DNA from: Rhodospirillaceae bacterium Spongia-Bin9
GTDB lineage: Bacteria; Pseudomonadota; Alphaproteobacteria; Bin65
DNA: 36,211 nucleotides
Reading direction: 5' to 3'
Assembly (NCBI GenBank): GCA_900197615.1
Contig: FZLR01000025.1
Coordinates: 1 to 36,211, forward strand
Both the position numbers and the translations under genes were made by a program. This document shows, in pieces, positions 26,635 to 34,119 of the stretch. Position 1 is the first letter of the stretch, and every line of letters begins with the position of its first letter. Below the pieces are notes generated by a model. The model worked only from the letters and a program-made list of their open reading frames with translations, searched no databases and was not told the DNA's origin.

Positions 26635-26679
26635 CTCGCACCGAATTCGATTACGGCGCGGCGGGCGGGCCGGCGCAGC

Positions 26680-26703
26680 CTCAATATTCTTCTCAATATT
26701 CTT
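26680..26703. repeat. 12-bp tandem duplication at a stop codon
   Basis: CTCAATATTCTT occurs twice in direct succession (26680-26691 and 26692-26703). On the minus strand it encodes the last codons Glu-Glu-Tyr-stop of the CapA-like gene and then the same codons again after the stop. This looks like a recent slippage event. Confidence 0.85.
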
Positions 26704-28006
26704 CCGGCAGTCGGCCCTGTCGATGGCCAGGACCGCAGTCATTTTGCCGCCAGTAGTCCGCGCTCGCCGGCATCCGGTTGCCGGCCGGCAGATGCCCGTT
26801 CAGATGATCGAGATGGCGCCGCGCTTCCGGCCCGGCCCGGTCGATTGCCTCGACCTGCATCCGGCCGTCCTCGTTGCGCACCCAGATCGGGATCCAGCCG
26901 AAGGCGGCGAGGCGCAGCCTGCCCCGCGATTCGGGCTTCGGATCGGGCGTCAGGCCGAGCAGCAGGATTATCGAGCTGCGCCGCGCCAGGCTGATCTGGT
27001 TGGAGACGAAATTGCCGAGCGAATAGGCGATCAGCCCTTCGCGCCCGTCCTTCGCGACATGTTTCTCGACCGGCTGCATGACATGCGGGTGGGTGCCGAT
27101 CACGGCGGTGGCGCCCGCTTCGATCGCGTCGCCGGCAAGCGCCCGCTGCCGCGACTCCGGTTCGTGCTCGTATTCCGCGCCCCAGTGCGGCGCGAACATC
27201 ACGGCGTCGATATCGTCCCGATCGGCAAGCGCGCCGATAATGCCGAGTATCCGCGCCTTGTCGCGATAGCAGTGCAGCACCTGGCCGTGCCGGTCCGGCA
27301 GGCCGTTGGTGCCGTAAGTGCAGCCCAGCCACGCGATCCGCCGGATCGTGCCGCCCTTCGCGGTTTCGGCGACCGTGTACCAGGGTTGCCCGTCCTCGCC
27401 CCGTTTGCGCGTGCCGGTGAAGCGCAGGTCCGCGGCCCGGATCGCATCGATCGTCCGGTCGGCGCCGATGGCGTAGCGGTCCAGCGCATGGTTGTTGGCG
27501 GTCAGCAGGACATCGAACCCCGCCCCTTTCAGCGCGTCCAGCACCGACGGGTGGTAATTGAACATCGGATAGCCGCTGTAGACCCAATCGTCCCACAGCG
27601 TCGCCGGCGGGGCGGTCGCGCGCCCGGTCTTGGTGATCCCGGCCGCCGCCGGGCCCTCCAGATTGGCGAAGGCGATATCGGCGCCCCGGATCAGGTCGGC
27701 GACCGGATGGAACAGGCTGGCGAATCCGTCCGGCCGCGACATGGCGAACTTCTGGACTGCATCGTGCAGCAGCACATCGCCGACCGCCGCGACGGCGATG
27801 AGGTCCGAGGTTGCGGCCGTGCCCTGGAAGGAAATCATGTCGTCCGCGCCACGGGCCGGGCAATTCTGCGGCATCGCCGATTGCGCCGCCGCGGGGCCGG
27901 ACCCGCCCCCGGAAAGGGCGGCGGCCAGCAGGGCGGCGGCAACGAGCGAACGGCGGCTGACATGGCGTGCGCCATCGTGCGCGCGCCTCCGGAAGAGCGC
28001 AACCAT
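26693..28006 (-). CDS. CapA-family metallophosphatase-like protein, exported
   Basis: 437 residues from ATG 28006. The twin-arginine-like signal HVSRRSLVAAALLAAALSGG suggests Tat export. The core has metallophosphatase-type blocks: VAAVGDVLLHDAV, IAFANLEGPA, LLTANNHALDRYAIG, MFAPHWGAEYEHEP and VIGTHPHVMQPVE, then YSLGNFVSNQ. These Asp, Asn and His residues would hold two metals. The family is named for poly-gamma-glutamate synthesis, but no such operon is here, so the substrate is open. The longer frame to 28150 overlaps the divergent transglycosylase and is not used. Ends 59 bp before mcd on the same strand. Confidence 0.88.
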   Translation of the reverse strand: MVALFRRRAHDGARHVSRRSLVAAALLAAALSGGGSGPAAAQSAMPQNCPARGADDMISFQGTAATSDLIAVAAVGDVLLHDAVQKFAMSRPDGFASLFHPVADLIRGADIAFANLEGPAAAGITKTGRATAPPATLWDDWVYSGYPMFNYHPSVLDALKGAGFDVLLTANNHALDRYAIGADRTIDAIRAADLRFTGTRKRGEDGQPWYTVAETAKGGTIRRIAWLGCTYGTNGLPDRHGQVLHCYRDKARILGIIGALADRDDIDAVMFAPHWGAEYEHEPESRQRALAGDAIEAGATAVIGTHPHVMQPVEKHVAKDGREGLIAYSLGNFVSNQISLARRSSIILLLGLTPDPKPESRGRLRLAAFGWIPIWVRNEDGRMQVEAIDRAGPEARRHLDHLNGHLPAGNRMPASADYWRQNDCGPGHRQGRLPEEY

Positions 28007-28148
28007 GATCGATTCTTTAGCGGACAAACGGGCCGGCCCGCAACGGCGGATGTCGGAAGCGTCCGCCGAGTCGGGGCGCAGCGAAGTCTGGACCGCCGGT
28101 GCCCCGGTCATGCTATGAGCGGGCAAATCGTCCGGAAGGCTCGCCCCC

Positions 28149-29336
28149 ATGCGTCATGTCCCGACGGCGGCGCTCGTTGCCGCCCTCTGTATTGCCCTAC
28201 CCGCGCCCGGCCACGCCGCAGGCTTTCCGGCCTGCGTCGATGGCCTGAAGCGGGCTGCCGGCAAGGCCGGCATCCGGCAGTCGGTAGTGCGCAAGGCGCT
28301 CGACATCGCGGAGCCGGACGCGCGGGTCCTGCGCCTGTCGAAGGTGCAGCCGGAAAGCCGCATCGCGATCTGGGATTACCTGGCCTTCGTCGTCGACAAT
28401 CAGCGCGTCCGCGAGGGCAAGGCGGCGATGCGCCGGCACAAGGCCGCGCTGCGCCGGGCGGAGAAGCGCTACGGCGTCAGCCGCCATGTCATCGCGGCGA
28501 TCTGGGGCGTCGAGACCGACTACGGCAAGACGGCGGGCAGGAACTTCCTGCCCCACGCCTTGGCGACGCTGACCTGCCGCGGCGGGCGGCGGGCGAAATT
28601 CTGGCGCCGCGAACTGCTGGCGGCGCTGCGCATCGTCGATGCCGGCGACCTGCCGCTCGGCAAGCTCTACGGCTCCTGGGCCGGCGCTTTCGGCCAGACC
28701 CAGTTCATGCCTTCGACCTACCGGCGCCTCGCGGTCGATTTCGACGGCGACGGCCGCAAGGACCTGGTGAGTTCCGTGCCCGATGCGCTCGGCTCCGCCG
28801 CCAACTATCTGCGCCGCGCCGGCTGGCGCACCGGGCGACCGCGCATCGTCGAGGTGCGGGTTCCCGACGGCTACCGTGGGCCGGAGGGGCGGAAACGCAA
28901 GGCGGCGCTGTCCAAGTGGGCGGCGCGGGGCCTCAAGCGGATGGACGGGCGGCGCCTCAAGGGCAAGCTGCGCGCCGGGCTGCTGCGCCCGGCCGGCGCG
29001 GACGGCCCGGCCTTCCTGACCTTCCGCAATTTCGACGCGCTGTACGCGTACAACCACGCCGAATCGTACGCCCTGGCGGTAGCGCATCTGGCGGACCGGC
29101 TGACCGGCCGCGGCCGATTCCGTGCCGCCTGGCCGACCAACGATCCCGGCCTGTCGCGCAGGGAGCGCAAGTGGCTCCAGGAACTGCTGATCGTCGAGGG
29201 TTACGATCCCGGCGCGCCGGACGGCAAGATCGGCCCGAAGAGCCGCGCCGCCATCCGCGAAGCAGAAAAGAACCTCGGCCTCCCCGTCACCGGCCGCGCC
29301 GCCCGCCGGATCTACCGGGCGCTGGGTGGGAAGTAG
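28149..29336 (+). CDS. MltB-type lytic murein transglycosylase with peptidoglycan-binding domain
   Basis: 395 residues. Signal peptide to about 24 (PAPGHAAG). The SLT_2 catalytic domain has Glu122 in AIWGVETDYGKTAG, FLPHALATLTC, GSWAGAFGQTQFMPSTYRRLAVD, DALGSAANYL and the C-terminal TFRNFDALYAYNHAESYALAV. A peptidoglycan-binding helical domain (about 335-395, ELLIVEGYDPGAPDGKIGPKSRAAI) completes it. It cuts glycan strands in the periplasm. It is divergent from the CapA-like gene, with 142 bp between starts. Third peptidoglycan enzyme in this window. Confidence 0.94.
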   Translation: MRHVPTAALVAALCIALPAPGHAAGFPACVDGLKRAAGKAGIRQSVVRKALDIAEPDARVLRLSKVQPESRIAIWDYLAFVVDNQRVREGKAAMRRHKAALRRAEKRYGVSRHVIAAIWGVETDYGKTAGRNFLPHALATLTCRGGRRAKFWRRELLAALRIVDAGDLPLGKLYGSWAGAFGQTQFMPSTYRRLAVDFDGDGRKDLVSSVPDALGSAANYLRRAGWRTGRPRIVEVRVPDGYRGPEGRKRKAALSKWAARGLKRMDGRRLKGKLRAGLLRPAGADGPAFLTFRNFDALYAYNHAESYALAVAHLADRLTGRGRFRAAWPTNDPGLSRRERKWLQELLIVEGYDPGAPDGKIGPKSRAAIREAEKNLGLPVTGRAARRIYRALGGK

Positions 29337-29395
29337 CGGCGGGTGCGGTTCGGCACTTCGATACACAACGGCCTGCCAGATACTGCCGGATCGTT

Positions 29396-29533
29396 CTTCC
29401 CCCCGCTTCAGCGGGGGAAGTCCCTGAGCGCAGCGAAGGGGATGGGGCTGTCGCGCCGGGATGTACCGAACCGGCCCCCTCGACAGGCTCAGGGCAGGCT
29501 CTGGACCCCGGCTCGCCCTTCGGTTGGCCGGGG
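29396..29533. repeat. cluster of intergenic palindromic repeats
   Basis: Three structures after the transglycosylase. A hairpin, CTTCCCCCCGC (29396-29406) with GCGGGGGAAG (29411-29420). An inverted pair, CCCTGAGCGCAGCGAAGGGG (29422-29441) against CCCCTCGACAGGCTCAGGG (29477-29495). A hairpin, CCCCGGC (29506-29512) with GCCGGGG (29527-29533), followed by TGACA. These are familiar alphaproteobacterial element types. A 74-codon frame over them (29461-29685) is not a gene. Confidence 0.65.
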
Positions 29534-29618
29534 TGACAATTGGCTTTTTCTTGAAATCGCTCGGCTTGACTTCGAAGGAAATAACCGGCGCATCCGAGAC
29601 AAACCGGAGCAACCCCGC

Positions 29619-30089
29619 CTACGTCACCGGCACCCAGATCGAGGCCTCGCCGGTCAGCGTCGCCGGGTCGAAGCGCTCGTCGTAAACTTCCAAATCGTAC
29701 CAGGCGCGCAGGCAGGACCGGTTTTCCTGCGCCCACGCGCCGTAGATGAAATCGTAGGCGCGGCGGAATTCCGCGCCGATGTCGCCCCCGGCGAGCGGGA
29801 AGGCGAAGACGGCGAACCGCCCGCCTTCCAGCGTCTTGCCGAACAACCCGTCCGACAGATCGCCGATTTCGCTGACCTCCACGGCCGGCGCGTAGATCAG
29901 TTCGCCGGCCGCCATATCCACCACTTCGTTGAGGCCGTAGGTGTGGCAGCCGATCCGGTTCGGAATGCGCTCCACGAACGGCCGGAACCGCCGCCAAACC
30001 GCCGGCCCGTCAAGCCCCTCGCTCTTCCGGAACGGCTGCGCAAGACCGACGATACGGATGTCGCCGCGTGTGGTGAAGGTGGGGTGCAT
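29619..30089 (-). CDS. GyrI-like/effector-binding domain protein
   Basis: 156 residues from ATG 30089 (AAGAG about 10 bases upstream). It has the layout of the small-molecule-binding domain of AraC/GyrI-type proteins: RGDIRIVGLAQPF, WRRFRPFVERIPNRIG, YAPAVEVSEIGDL, GRFAVFAFPLAGGDIGAEF, FIYGAWAQENRSCL and the final DERFDPATLTGEASIWVPV. There is no DNA-binding part. Free-standing domains of this kind bind hydrophobic small molecules or, as GyrI/SbmC, protect gyrase. The role here is unknown. The frame to 30200 adds an unlike segment and is rejected. Confidence 0.82.
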   Translation of the reverse strand: MHPTFTTRGDIRIVGLAQPFRKSEGLDGPAVWRRFRPFVERIPNRIGCHTYGLNEVVDMAAGELIYAPAVEVSEIGDLSDGLFGKTLEGGRFAVFAFPLAGGDIGAEFRRAYDFIYGAWAQENRSCLRAWYDLEVYDERFDPATLTGEASIWVPVT

Positions 30090-30139
30090 GAATTGGCACT
30101 CTTGGAGGGCGATGGCTGAACCAACGGCCCGTTTGATTG

Positions 30140-30952
30140 CTATAGGAATGAGACAAACCCAAGACCTATGGCCAGAACTACACCAGCACACCAATACCAA
30201 AAAGGATTCCTGTTGTAGTGTTCGTGCAGCGCCGAGGTCCAGCGTGGTTTCGGTTGATCAAATTCACCGCGTTCAAATCTCGAGAGGCCGGTGATGTGAC
30301 CGCCGGTAACAACATCAGCGAATTCTGCCAGTTGGACGGCAAGGGCATCTTTGAGGACGGCCTCCATTGCCGTAACGTCGATCTCTCCCCGTTTAGCGGC
30401 AGAGTCGGCTTTATCGATGGCGGCGTAATACGATCCCTTGTCTTCGGCGATAACCTCAGGGATCGTCTTGGTACCAGGGAGCCGCAGGCCGAGCCTGATG
30501 CAAAGGACCAGATACGAGATGGCTCTGGAAGTACGGCCGTTGCCGTCCTCGAAGGGGTGAATCCAGTTTAGCCGCCACATCAGGTATGCGGCCAAGTGCC
30601 AACCGTCACGCTCCCAGTTATTATTCACATATTCGCACATGTCCTCAACAAAACCATGAACGTCTTGGGGAGGTGGCGGAACGTGATTACTGTGCGTAAT
30701 GCTCATCGGGCCCGGCCGATAGGTGCCGGGCAACTCAGACAGCCCTTCGATCGCGAGCCGGTTCAATCTCGAAACAAGCGAAGGCTTCAGAATGTATTCC
30801 GAATTGGTGTCTAGTTGCTGATCAATGGTGTCTATGACGAATTTTGTTTGTCGAAGACCATTTTCAGCTTCAATTCTGGCAATTTCATCCGGATCGGTGA
30901 CAAGTTCCTTTCGTTCCGGCTTGCTTTTTCGCTGCTCCGGATTTGCAGTCAT
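30140..30952 (-). CDS. Fic-domain AMP-transferase with C-terminal membrane anchor
   Basis: 270 residues. The Fic core motif HPFEDGNGRTSR (132-143) is canonical, with catalytic His132; upstream is LAAYLMWRLNWI and downstream GTKTIPEVIAEDKGSYYAAIDKAD, the flap. Family members transfer AMP from ATP to a target protein. A single hydrophobic segment (about 247-270, WYWCAGVVLAIGLGFVSFL) closes the protein and should fix it to the membrane. The N-terminal helices show no clear inhibitory S/T-x3-E-G/N motif. Lower GC and AT-rich third positions differ from neighbours, a sign of transfer. The antitoxin gene lies 3 bp upstream. Confidence 0.9.
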   Translation of the reverse strand: MTANPEQRKSKPERKELVTDPDEIARIEAENGLRQTKFVIDTIDQQLDTNSEYILKPSLVSRLNRLAIEGLSELPGTYRPGPMSITHSNHVPPPPQDVHGFVEDMCEYVNNNWERDGWHLAAYLMWRLNWIHPFEDGNGRTSRAISYLVLCIRLGLRLPGTKTIPEVIAEDKGSYYAAIDKADSAAKRGEIDVTAMEAVLKDALAVQLAEFADVVTGGHITGLSRFERGEFDQPKPRWTSALHEHYNRNPFWYWCAGVVLAIGLGFVSFL

Positions 30953-30955
30953 TTT

Positions 30956-31135
30956 TTAGTATTCGCCACTGTCTTTGAGCTTCTTAGCGGCATTCGCAAT
31001 AGTATCTTTGGTAATTCTACTATTTTCTATATGTGTATTCCCGTAGGCGAAGCTTTCTCTTTGCTTCTCGGTGTCTTGACGCGTCATCCGGACAGACTTT
31101 GCTGCTTCGACCAATGCTTTCAATTTCTCGTCCAT
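30956..31135 (-). CDS. small Fic antitoxin (class I type), 59 residues
   Basis: ATG 31135 to TAA 30956, then 3 bases, then the Fic ATG. AAAGGCG lies 7 bases before the start. The protein is helical and charged; its middle reads RESFAYGNTHIENSRITKD. The segment GNTHIEN resembles the inhibitory (S/T)x3E(G/N) helix of Fic antitoxins such as VbhA and FicA, with Glu37-Asn38 as the likely blocking pair, though the S/T position is Asn33. Its AT-rich codons match the Fic gene. By family the Glu would sit in the ATP site of Fic and keep it silent. The name is inferred from position, size and motif. Confidence 0.8.
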   Translation of the reverse strand: MDEKLKALVEAAKSVRMTRQDTEKQRESFAYGNTHIENSRITKDTIANAAKKLKDSGEY

Positions 31136-31168
31136 TGCTACGCCTTTCGCACATGCGTTCGGGCACTC

Positions 31169-31198
31169 AATATATGCACCCGGGGTTCAGTTTGTCCA
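31169..31198 (-). promoter_or_regulatory. candidate promoter of the Fic operon
   Basis: On the minus strand TGGACA (31198-31193), 18 bases, TATATT (31174-31169), about 34 bp before the antitoxin ATG. The -10 box is close to consensus and lies in one of the few AT-rich spots here. Confidence 0.5.
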
Positions 31199-31256
31199 TG
31201 ACGATGGACTCTGCCCCGCCACGCCCTCTTCTCGCCGGATCAGGGCGACGGCGTTA

Positions 31257-31493
31257 TCATCCGCCGGAGGGAGCGCCCGACCGCCCCCATCCGACAGCAT
31301 CGCCGACATCGGCTTCGGACAGGCCGGAGCCGGCGAGCTTTGCGCGCACGGCGTCGGCGCGGTTGGCGGGCGCCGGCGTCAGCACGATGCGGCCGTTCTC
31401 CGCGGTCACGTCGAAATAGTCGGCCGGGCCGACGGCGGCGAGCGCGGCCTTCGGCAGGGTCAGCCGGTTTCCGGCGGTCAGTCTGGCGCGCAT
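31257..31493 (-). CDS. AbrB/MazE-type antitoxin, apparently orphan
   Basis: 78 residues. The N-terminal swapped-hairpin DNA-binding fold reads MRARLTAGNRLTLPKAALAAVG, then YFDVTAENGRIVLTP. The C-terminal KLAGSGLSEADVGDAVGWGR matches antitoxins that usually pair with a PIN-domain toxin. AGGAG lies 6-7 bases before the ATG. Its TGA overlaps an ATG (31260), the normal start of a coupled toxin, but that frame stops after six codons. No toxin is left; the Fic operon begins at once. Probably a module broken by insertion or decay. Confidence 0.85.
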   Translation of the reverse strand: MRARLTAGNRLTLPKAALAAVGPADYFDVTAENGRIVLTPAPANRADAVRAKLAGSGLSEADVGDAVGWGRSGAPSGG

Positions 31494-31814
31494 GGCGGTC
31501 TCCTGAGGCGCATTTCGATGAAGGAATTATCGCTGCCCGAGGCTTGGCAGGACAAATCCCGATTTCCCGCACGGCAAACGGCTTTCGGAATATAGAATTC
31601 CCGACCGTCATATCGACCGCAGCGGCCTGAATGGCCGCGAAGGGGAGATATCCTTTCCGTGCGGAGCAAAGACCGGGGATCGGCGCGGAAAGATTTTTCC
31701 GCTTCGCCACGGACGCCTGTCCGGGGCTGCGGTCGAAATGACGTCTGGGGGCAATTCGGCAAGGAAATACGTTGCAGGAGCCTCACGCTGACCGAGTGGG
31801 AATCGGCCGCCCCC
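31494..31814. repeat. degenerate intergenic repeat elements
   Basis: About 320 bp without a gene. 31644-31752 holds a degenerate element of the kind GTCATTTCGACCG...GGAGAAATCTTT (read on the minus strand), with inverted parts such as GAGATATCCTTTCCG and CGGAAAGATTTTTCCG (31649-31703). The CGGAAAGATTTTTCCG hairpin could end RNA from either side. Confidence 0.5.
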
Positions 31815-33857
31815 TCACGCCGCCTCCCGCGTCCCGCGCTCCACGATTTCGACGATCTCGCCCACGATTGCGGTCAGGTCGAAGTTCTTGGGGGTGTAGA
31901 CGGCGGCGACGCCGGCGTTCTTCAGCGCCTCGGCGTCGGCCGGCGGGATGATGCCGCCGGCGACAACCGGCACGTCGCCCAGCCCTCCGGCGGCCAGCCG
32001 CTCGACGACTTCGCCGACCAGCGCGACATGGCTGCCCGACAGGATCGACAGGCCGACGATGTGGACGTCCTCCTGCAACGCCGCGTTGGCGATCTGCGCC
32101 GGGGTCAGGCGGATGCCCTCGTAGACCACCTCGATGCCGCAGTCCCGCGCCTTGACGGCGATCTGCTCGGCGCCGTTGGAATGGCCGTCCAGCCCCGGCT
32201 TGCCGACCAGCATCTTGAGCCGCCGGCCGAGCCGCTGCGACAGGGCCTCGACCCGCCCGCGCACCGCTTCGAGCGCGGCGATGCCGTCGTCCGAAGCCGG
32301 CCGGACCGCCGGGGCCGCGCCGACGCCGGTGGGCGCCCGGTAGAGGCCGAAGATGCCGCGCAGCGCCTCGCCCCATTCGCCGGTCGTGACCCCGGCATGG
32401 GCGCAGGCGATTGACGGCGCCATGACGTTGCCGCCGTCGCGCACGGTACGCTCCAGTCCGGCGATTGCAGCCCGCGCCCCGGCTTCGTCGCGCGCCTCGC
32501 GCCATTCCGCCAGGCTGGCGATCTGTGCCGCCTCGGCCGCCGGGTCGACGGCGAGGAAGCCGCCGTCCCCGCCGCCCTCCCCGTCATCGCCGGTGAGCGG
32601 CGAGGGCGCACTCTCGGTCCAGCGGTTGACGCCGACCACGGTCTGCTCGCCGGCCTCGATCGCCGCGACCCGCTGCGCGTTCGACGCCACGAGCCGCTGC
32701 TTCATATAGCCGGACTCGACGGCAGCCACCGCACCGCCCATGGCCTCGATCCGCGCCAGTTCCGCCGATGCCTCGTCTTTCAGTTCCGCAACCTTCGCCG
32801 CGATTTCGGTCGAGCCCTCGAAGATATCGCCGTATTCCAGCAGGTCGGTCTCGTAGGCCAGGATCTGCTGCAGGCGCAGCGACCATTGCTGGTCCCACGG
32901 CCGGGGCAGGCCGAGCGCCTCGTTCCAGGCCGGCAATTGCACCGCCCGCGCCCGCGCCCCTTTCGACAGGGTGACGGCCAATGCCTCGAGCAGGATGCGG
33001 TAGACATTGTTCTCCGGCTGCTGCTCGGTCAGGCCGAGGGAATTGACCTGCACGCCGTAGCGGAAGCGGCGCAGCTTCGGATCGTCGACGCCGTAGCGGC
33101 TTTCGCAGATTTCGTCCCACAGCTCGGTGAAGGCGCGCATCTTGCAGATTTCGGCGATGAAGCGCAGGCCGGCGTTGACGAAGAAGCTGATCCGCCCGAC
33201 CGCGGCGGGGAAATCCGCCGCCGGCACGATGCCGCGCACCCGGTCGAGCACCGCGACGGCGGTGGCGAGCGCATAGGCGAGCTCCTGCACCGGCGTCGCT
33301 CCGGCCTCCTGCAAATGGTAGCTGCAGACGTTGATCGGGTTCCACTTCGGCGCCTCGCGGCAGGCGAAGGCGATTGTGTCCGCGGTCAGCCGCATCGAGG
33401 GCTCGGGCGGGAAGATGTAGGTGCCGCGGGAGAGATATTCCTTGACGATATCGTTCTGGGTCGTGCCGGTCAGTTCGGCGCGCTTCGCCCCCTGCCGCTC
33501 GGCCGCCGCGATATAGAGCGCGAGCAGCCAGGGCGCGGTGGCGTTGATCGTCATCGACGTGTTCATCCGGGCGAGCGGGATGTCGCGGAACAGGGTCTCC
33601 ATGTCGCCGAGATGCGAGACCGGCACGCCGACCTTGCCGACCTCGCCGCGCGCCAGCGGATGATCGGCGTCGTAGCCGGTCTGGGTCGGCAGGTCGAAGG
33701 CGACCGACAGGCCGGTCTGCCCCTTGGCCAGGTTGGTGCGGTACAGGTCGTTGGACGCCGCAGCCGAGGAATGGCCCGAATAGGTCCGCATAATCCACGG
33801 ACGGTCCCTTTGGGGGCGGTCTTCTTTTGAGCGATCTTCCGGGGGTCGGTCGTTCAT
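31815..33857 (-). CDS. ecm: Ethylmalonyl-CoA mutase (adenosylcobalamin-dependent)
   Basis: 680 residues. Rearranges (2R)-ethylmalonyl-CoA to methylsuccinyl-CoA. The catalytic barrel has [71 protein letters not shown] and [13 protein letters not shown]. The C-terminal B12 domain has [18 protein letters not shown] with base-off His, and [13 protein letters not shown]. The block [21 protein letters not shown] separates Ecm from methylmalonyl-CoA mutase, which has QTSGWSLTEQ there. Met 33857 is chosen; MRTYSGHSS at 33791 is the latest possible start. A Gly/Asp-rich linker ([10 protein letters not shown]) joins the domains. Divergent from ccr. Confidence 0.94.
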   Translation of the reverse strand: MNDRPPEDRSKEDRPQRDRPWIMRTYSGHSSAAASNDLYRTNLAKGQTGLSVAFDLPTQTGYDADHPLARGEVGKVGVPVSHLGDMETLFRDIPLARMNTSMTINATAPWLLALYIAAAERQGAKRAELTGTTQNDIVKEYLSRGTYIFPPEPSMRLTADTIAFACREAPKWNPINVCSYHLQEAGATPVQELAYALATAVAVLDRVRGIVPAADFPAAVGRISFFVNAGLRFIAEICKMRAFTELWDEICESRYGVDDPKLRRFRYGVQVNSLGLTEQQPENNVYRILLEALAVTLSKGARARAVQLPAWNEALGLPRPWDQQWSLRLQQILAYETDLLEYGDIFEGSTEIAAKVAELKDEASAELARIEAMGGAVAAVESGYMKQRLVASNAQRVAAIEAGEQTVVGVNRWTESAPSPLTGDDGEGGGDGGFLAVDPAAEAAQIASLAEWREARDEAGARAAIAGLERTVRDGGNVMAPSIACAHAGVTTGEWGEALRGIFGLYRAPTGVGAAPAVRPASDDGIAALEAVRGRVEALSQRLGRRLKMLVGKPGLDGHSNGAEQIAVKARDCGIEVVYEGIRLTPAQIANAALQEDVHIVGLSILSGSHVALVGEVVERLAAGGLGDVPVVAGGIIPPADAEALKNAGVAAVYTPKNFDLTAIVGEIVEIVERGTREAA

Positions 33858-34119
33858 GGGCTGCATCCGGCGGGAGGGCTTTCGCCGCACTGCATCAAGA
33901 ATGCGCCGGCGCAAGCGGCGGGCGCAAGCGGCGAAACGGCCGATTTCGCACATATATTACACGGGACGCAAGGTCACGAAACATTGACCAAATTTTATAG
34001 CTTCATGCGCAACTTTATGTCTTTTGCATTGCAACATAAGGCCGGCCGGCGTATGACTCCCGCCCCGGCGCGCGGCCAGGTCGACTTTTCCGGAGCCGCA
34101 GTTACCAGGAGACAGAGCC
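33858..34119. promoter_or_regulatory. divergent ecm/ccr control region
   Basis: 262 bp, with an AT-rich block 33951-34035. It holds TTGACC (33984-33989), the inverted repeat TTGC-ATT-GCAA (34024-34034), and AATTTTATAGC. TTTGCA-type half-sites are known for short-chain acyl-CoA regulators (PccR/RamB group), so this may be such an operator; that is inference. AGGAGACAG precedes ccr. Confidence 0.5.

Noticed and set aside
26426-29536. Plus-strand frame of over 1000 codons
   Set aside because: It is a high-GC shadow of mcd, the CapA-like gene and the MltB-type gene, with Arg/Ala/Pro-rich sequence and no domain.
29461-29685. Plus-strand 74-codon frame
   Set aside because: It reads through intergenic palindromic repeats and into the 3' end of the GyrI-like gene.
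30815-31201. Plus-strand 128-codon frame rich in Phe, Leu and Cys
   Set aside because: It is the shadow of the Fic antitoxin and the Fic start; no ribosome site or family.
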